From contig NZ_OZ245757.1 of the NCBI RefSeq assembly GCF_965227505.1, positions 1,488,001 to 1,552,000 on the forward strand: a stretch of 64,000 bases of DNA, read 5' to 3'. This DNA is from Pelagibius sp965227505 (GTDB lineage: Bacteria > Pseudomonadota > Alphaproteobacteria > Kiloniellales > Kiloniellaceae). The position numbers and the translations under genes are program-made. How positions within the stretch are numbered: the first letter of the stretch is position 1; every line of letters starts with the position of its first letter. The notes beneath the pieces were generated by a model. The model saw only the letters and a list, made by a program, of their open reading frames with translations, had not been told where the DNA came from and did no database searches. Positions 61,170 to 64,000 of this stretch are shown piece after piece.

Positions 61170-61217
61170 CATTGACCATTTGAATGCCACGATGCTTTCA
61201 CACAGATGGTATCAATG
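61170..61217 (+). promoter_or_regulatory. Inverted repeat in the LysR / peptidase divergent promoter
   Basis: CATTGACCAT (61170-61179) and ATGGTATCAATG (61206-61217) are inverted copies that differ by a two-base insertion. They lie in the 96-base gap between LysR and the peptidase gene. LysR proteins bind interrupted dyads of this kind, so this is a reasonable regulatory site. Confidence 0.45.
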
Positions 61218-61251
61218 TCCAGCGCGTCCGCAACAAGGGGAGAGGCTGATC

Positions 61252-62316
61252 ATGAACAGAGCGCGACTGCGGGACCTCGGGCTTTCCGTCGGCAGCCTGC
61301 CGCCGGGTCCGCTCAACGCCATAACCGATGTCGCCGGCCTGCGGGTCGGACATGAAACGATCGTCAGGGACTCGCCGACGACCGTACGGTCCGGCGTCAC
61401 GGTGATCGTCCCCGAGGAGGGTGAGATCTGGCAGCGGCATCTTTTTGCCGATGCCCATGTCCTGAACGGCAACGGAGAGATGACAGGTCTCTCGTTCCTG
61501 CAGGAGTTCGGCCTGATGTGCGGCCCCCTGGCCATCACCGGCACCCACTCGATCGGCGCGGTCCACGAGGGCCTGGTGAGCTACGAGCTGGCCGGCGGCT
61601 TTGCCTTCGATTTCTGCCTGCCCCTGGTGGCGGAGACCTTCGATGGCTGGCTCAGCGACCCTTCGGCCCTTGCGGTGCGGCCCGAACACGTGCACGCCGC
61701 CCTCAAGGCGGCCAAAGGCGGGCCGGTGGCCGAAGGGAACGTCGGCGGCGGGACCGGCATGAACACGCATGAGTTCAAGGCCGGCATCGGTACTGCGTCG
61801 CGGCTGGTCGAAGTCGCCAGCGAAGGCTGGACCCTTGGCGTACTTGTCCAGGCGAACTACGGCCGGCGGCATCAGCTTCGCCTGGACGGCGGGGCAATCG
61901 GCGCGGCGATCCCGACCAGTGATGTTCCAAGCCCCTGGCCCGTGGCCCGCGATGAAGGCTCCATCATCGCCGTCGTCGCCACCGATGCCCCGCTCCTGCC
62001 GCACCAATGCCGGCGGTTGGCGCAACGCGCCGGTATGGGCGTGGCCCGCACCGGCGGCATCGCCGCGCCGGCCAGCGGCGACATCTTCCTCGCCTTTTCC
62101 ACCGGAAACGTTCACTCCGCAGCCGACGACAAGCAACTCCACAGCGCGCGCTTCCTGCCGGACATGGCGCTTGCCGGACTGTTCCAGGCGGTTATCGAAG
62201 CGACCGAGGAAAGCATCTGGAACGCCCTCTGCGCTGCGGAAACCATTACCGGGCGAGAGGGCCGCACCTCTCACGCCATCCCTCTGGACCGTCTAAAGGA
62301 GATCGCCGAGACATAG
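61252..62316 (+). CDS. P1-family (DmpA/BapA-like) aminopeptidase
   Basis: A 354-residue N-terminal-nucleophile hydrolase of the P1 family. ITDVAGLRVGH near the start, GNVGGGTGMNTHEFKAGIGTASR (163-184) and DEGSIIAVVATDAPLLPHQ mark the family; autocleavage is expected between G236 and S237, with Ser237 becoming the nucleophile. Family members cleave beta-amino acid or D-amino acid containing peptides. ATG 61252 has GGGGAGAGG upstream; the frame is open further back but that part is antisense to LysR. No signal peptide, so cytosolic. A polyamine-type ABC transporter follows and may import its substrate. Confidence 0.9.
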   Translation: MNRARLRDLGLSVGSLPPGPLNAITDVAGLRVGHETIVRDSPTTVRSGVTVIVPEEGEIWQRHLFADAHVLNGNGEMTGLSFLQEFGLMCGPLAITGTHSIGAVHEGLVSYELAGGFAFDFCLPLVAETFDGWLSDPSALAVRPEHVHAALKAAKGGPVAEGNVGGGTGMNTHEFKAGIGTASRLVEVASEGWTLGVLVQANYGRRHQLRLDGGAIGAAIPTSDVPSPWPVARDEGSIIAVVATDAPLLPHQCRRLAQRAGMGVARTGGIAAPASGDIFLAFSTGNVHSAADDKQLHSARFLPDMALAGLFQAVIEATEESIWNALCAAETITGREGRTSHAIPLDRLKEIAET

Positions 62317-62419
62317 ATTTCATCAATGTTGTGCATTCTTCGAATAGATTAGATCAAAGCAGGGGCGCTCCCTAAGATCATTTCTCGGCACTTCCTTGGG
62401 GATGGGAGTTGGGAGGACG

Positions 62420-63553
62420 ATGACGGGAGAGCGTGCAGGTCCCACCGGGACTGTCTCCGGGACGGGGCTTGCCATACGCCGGGTGACCAAGGTCTTCGAC
62501 GCTGCCGGCAGCACTGACGTGCGGGCCGTCGACGACCTCAGCCTGGAGATCGGGCAGAACGAGTTCTTCACGTTGCTGGGACCCTCGGGCTGCGGCAAGA
62601 CCACACTGCTGCGCATGATCGCCGGTCTGGAGCAGCCTACCGCCGGCGAGGTTCTGCTGGACGGCGAACCGCTCCAGGACCTGCCGCCCTACCGCCGTCC
62701 CATCAACACCGTGTTCCAGAGCTATGCGCTCTTCCCCCACATGTCGGTGGGTGAGAACATCGCCTTCGGCCTCAAGATGCGCGGCTTGGACAGTGCCATC
62801 ATCGCGCGCAAGGTCGACGAGGTTCTGGCTCTGGTGCGGCTCGAGGGTCTGGCGGAGCGGCGGCCCGCACAGCTCTCCGGCGGTCAGCAGCAGCGCGTCG
62901 CCCTGGCGCGGGCGCTCGCCAACGAGCCCAAGATCCTGTTGCTCGACGAACCGCTCTCTGCGCTCGACCTCAAGCTTCGCAAGCAGATGCGCCTGGAGCT
63001 GAAACGCCTGCAAAAGGCGACGGGCATCACCTTTATCTTCGTGACGCACGATCAGGAGGAAGCCCTGATCATGTCGGACCGTGTCGCCGTCCTGTCCGAA
63101 GGCCGGGTCTTGCAGCTCGGCCCCCCGGAAGAGATCTACCGACGCCCCCGCAGCCGCTTCGTCGCCGATTTCATCGGCGACACCAACATCATTCTCGGAC
63201 ACCCGAAGGACGCCGAGAGACTGGTTCTTGGCGGCGCGGCAGAACTGCGTTTCGCCGCGGCGGTCCTGCCGACCGACGGACGGGACCATGCGCTCTCGGT
63301 GGCCATCCGCCCCGAAAGCTGCCGCCTCGTCAACGGCGCAGCCTACGACGACCTTGCGAACGTGTTCGACGGCCGGGTGCGGGAGATCGAGTATCTCGGC
63401 GCCGACACCTGTGTGCTGGTCGATGTCGAGGCTCTCGGCGCAAGCATCACCGTGCGGCTGCGCAACACAGAGGGCGGTGCAGTGCCTCCGCGCGAGGGCG
63501 AGACGGTGCGGGTCAGCCTGCCCGCTGCGGCACTCTGGGTGCTGGAGCCATGA
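62420..63553 (+). CDS. ABC transporter ATPase of the polyamine/opine (PotA/PotG) type
   Basis: A 377-residue ATPase. Walker A GPSGCGKTT (54-62), Q-loop VFQSYALFPHM, signature LSGGQQQRVALARAL (from 152), Walker B ILLLDEPLSALDLKLRKQM, H-loop VTHDQEEALIMSD, then the TOBE-type C-terminal domain with HALSVAIRPESCRL. This is the layout of PotA/PotG. Start is uncertain: ATG 62420 has GGGAGG three bases upstream, and ATG 62402 is an alternative with six more residues. It overlaps the next gene by ATGA. A binding protein gene is not seen within the window and probably lies beyond the right edge. Confidence 0.88.
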   Translation: MTGERAGPTGTVSGTGLAIRRVTKVFDAAGSTDVRAVDDLSLEIGQNEFFTLLGPSGCGKTTLLRMIAGLEQPTAGEVLLDGEPLQDLPPYRRPINTVFQSYALFPHMSVGENIAFGLKMRGLDSAIIARKVDEVLALVRLEGLAERRPAQLSGGQQQRVALARALANEPKILLLDEPLSALDLKLRKQMRLELKRLQKATGITFIFVTHDQEEALIMSDRVAVLSEGRVLQLGPPEEIYRRPRSRFVADFIGDTNIILGHPKDAERLVLGGAAELRFAAAVLPTDGRDHALSVAIRPESCRLVNGAAYDDLANVFDGRVREIEYLGADTCVLVDVEALGASITVRLRNTEGGAVPPREGETVRVSLPAAALWVLEP

Positions 63554-64000
63554 CCGGCCCCGCCCGCCTCTCCCGCGGTGGGATCGCACTCGCTCTCGGG
63601 CCCGCGCTCGTCGTTGTTGGCCTCTTTCTCGTTGTACCGCTGCTGCTGGTACCGATCGCGTCCTTCATGGAAGCCAACCCCTGGGGCGGCGTGCGCCCGG
63701 CCTTCTCCGTGGAGGCCTACATCCAGGTTTTCTTCGAAGAGGACTTTACCGGCGAACTGATCTTCAACGACGCCTATCCGCGCATCGTCCTGCGTTCGCT
63801 GGCGCTGGCCGCGCTGACCACAGCGCTCTGCCTGCTGGCCGGCTTTCCGGTGGCTTACGTGATCGCCCTTCAGCCCAAGTCGCGTCAGGGGATCCTGCTG
63901 CTGCTGGTCACCGTACCGTTCTGGACTAATCTGCTGATCCGCACCTACTCCTGGATCATGATCCTGCGCGACGAGGGCCTCATCAACAACGGACTGGAAG
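63550..64000 (+). CDS. ABC transporter permease (PotB/PotH type), partial at window edge
   Basis: First 150 codons of a permease. The first helix is GIALALGPALVVVGLFLVVPLLLVPIASF, and the phrase VPFWTNLLIRTYSWIMILRDEGLIN is typical of polyamine permeases of the PotB/PotH type. ATG 63550 overlaps the stop of the ATPase gene, so the two are co-translated. The rest of the gene, the second permease and a receptor are expected beyond 64000. Confidence 0.87.
   Translation, partial: MTGPARLSRGGIALALGPALVVVGLFLVVPLLLVPIASFMEANPWGGVRPAFSVEAYIQVFFEEDFTGELIFNDAYPRIVLRSLALAALTTALCLLAGFPVAYVIALQPKSRQGILLLLVTVPFWTNLLIRTYSWIMILRDEGLINNGLE

Noticed and set aside
1..64000. CRISPR arrays, tRNA or rRNA genes
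   Set aside because: No regularly spaced repeats, cloverleaf-like segments or rRNA-like stretches were noticed on either strand; a covariance-model scan would be needed to be certain.

Overview
The window is G+C-rich and carries single-copy housekeeping-type genes (waaA, dusA), LPS-type surface genes and alphaproteobacterial-style transporters. Codon use, the DgcN/DgcA pair and the polyamine transporters suggest an alphaproteobacterium of the Rhodospirillales/Kiloniellales kind. That placement is inference from gene content; there is no rRNA here to test it. I saw no tRNA, rRNA, CRISPR array, prophage or intact insertion sequence.

Left part (1-13.1 kb). A leftward, translationally coupled set (dgcN, dgcA, benE-like transporter, cut by the window edge) looks like a D-glutamate salvage module. 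Next come a MATE exporter, an uncharacterised gene, a leftward two-component system and a lipoprotein. A complete polyamine ABC transporter operon (potF, terminator, potG, potH, potI) follows.

Surface-glycan region (13.2-45.2 kb). This is the heart of the window. It opens with an O-antigen-ligase-like gene, then a visibly different, lower-G+C block (about 14.4-21.5 kb) with a wrecked neuB-family gene, a polysaccharide deacetylase, two divergent sulfotransferases and a PglK/MsbA-like flippase. A glycosyltransferase, the PAPS-forming genes cysD and cysNC, a UDP-glucuronate-4-epimerase-type enzyme and a TviB-type dehydrogenase follow on the minus strand. On the plus strand a winged-helix regulator coupled to an RfaH-like antiterminator precedes a tightly packed pseudaminic-acid operon: pseB, pseC, a divergent neuB-family gene, a methylase, pseF, a pseG-pseH fusion, a second neuB-family gene, two more methyltransferases, wbqC, a PIG-L deacetylase, two glycosyltransferases, a sugar epimerase/reductase and waaA. 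Together these predict a surface glycan that carries a nonulosonic acid and is probably sulfated and methylated.

Right part (45.2-64 kb). A DUF3179 protein is followed by a TetR regulator divergent from an RND exporter, a LolA-like protein and an outer-membrane barrel, with an operator palindrome at the RND promoter. Then come an SPW-repeat membrane protein and dusA. A catabolic cluster (two FAH-family hydrolases, a GntR regulator, a TauT/NitT-type ABC transporter and an Ldh2-type dehydrogenase) follows. The window ends with a LysR regulator divergent from a P1-family (DmpA-like) peptidase and a second polyamine-type ABC transporter that runs off the edge.
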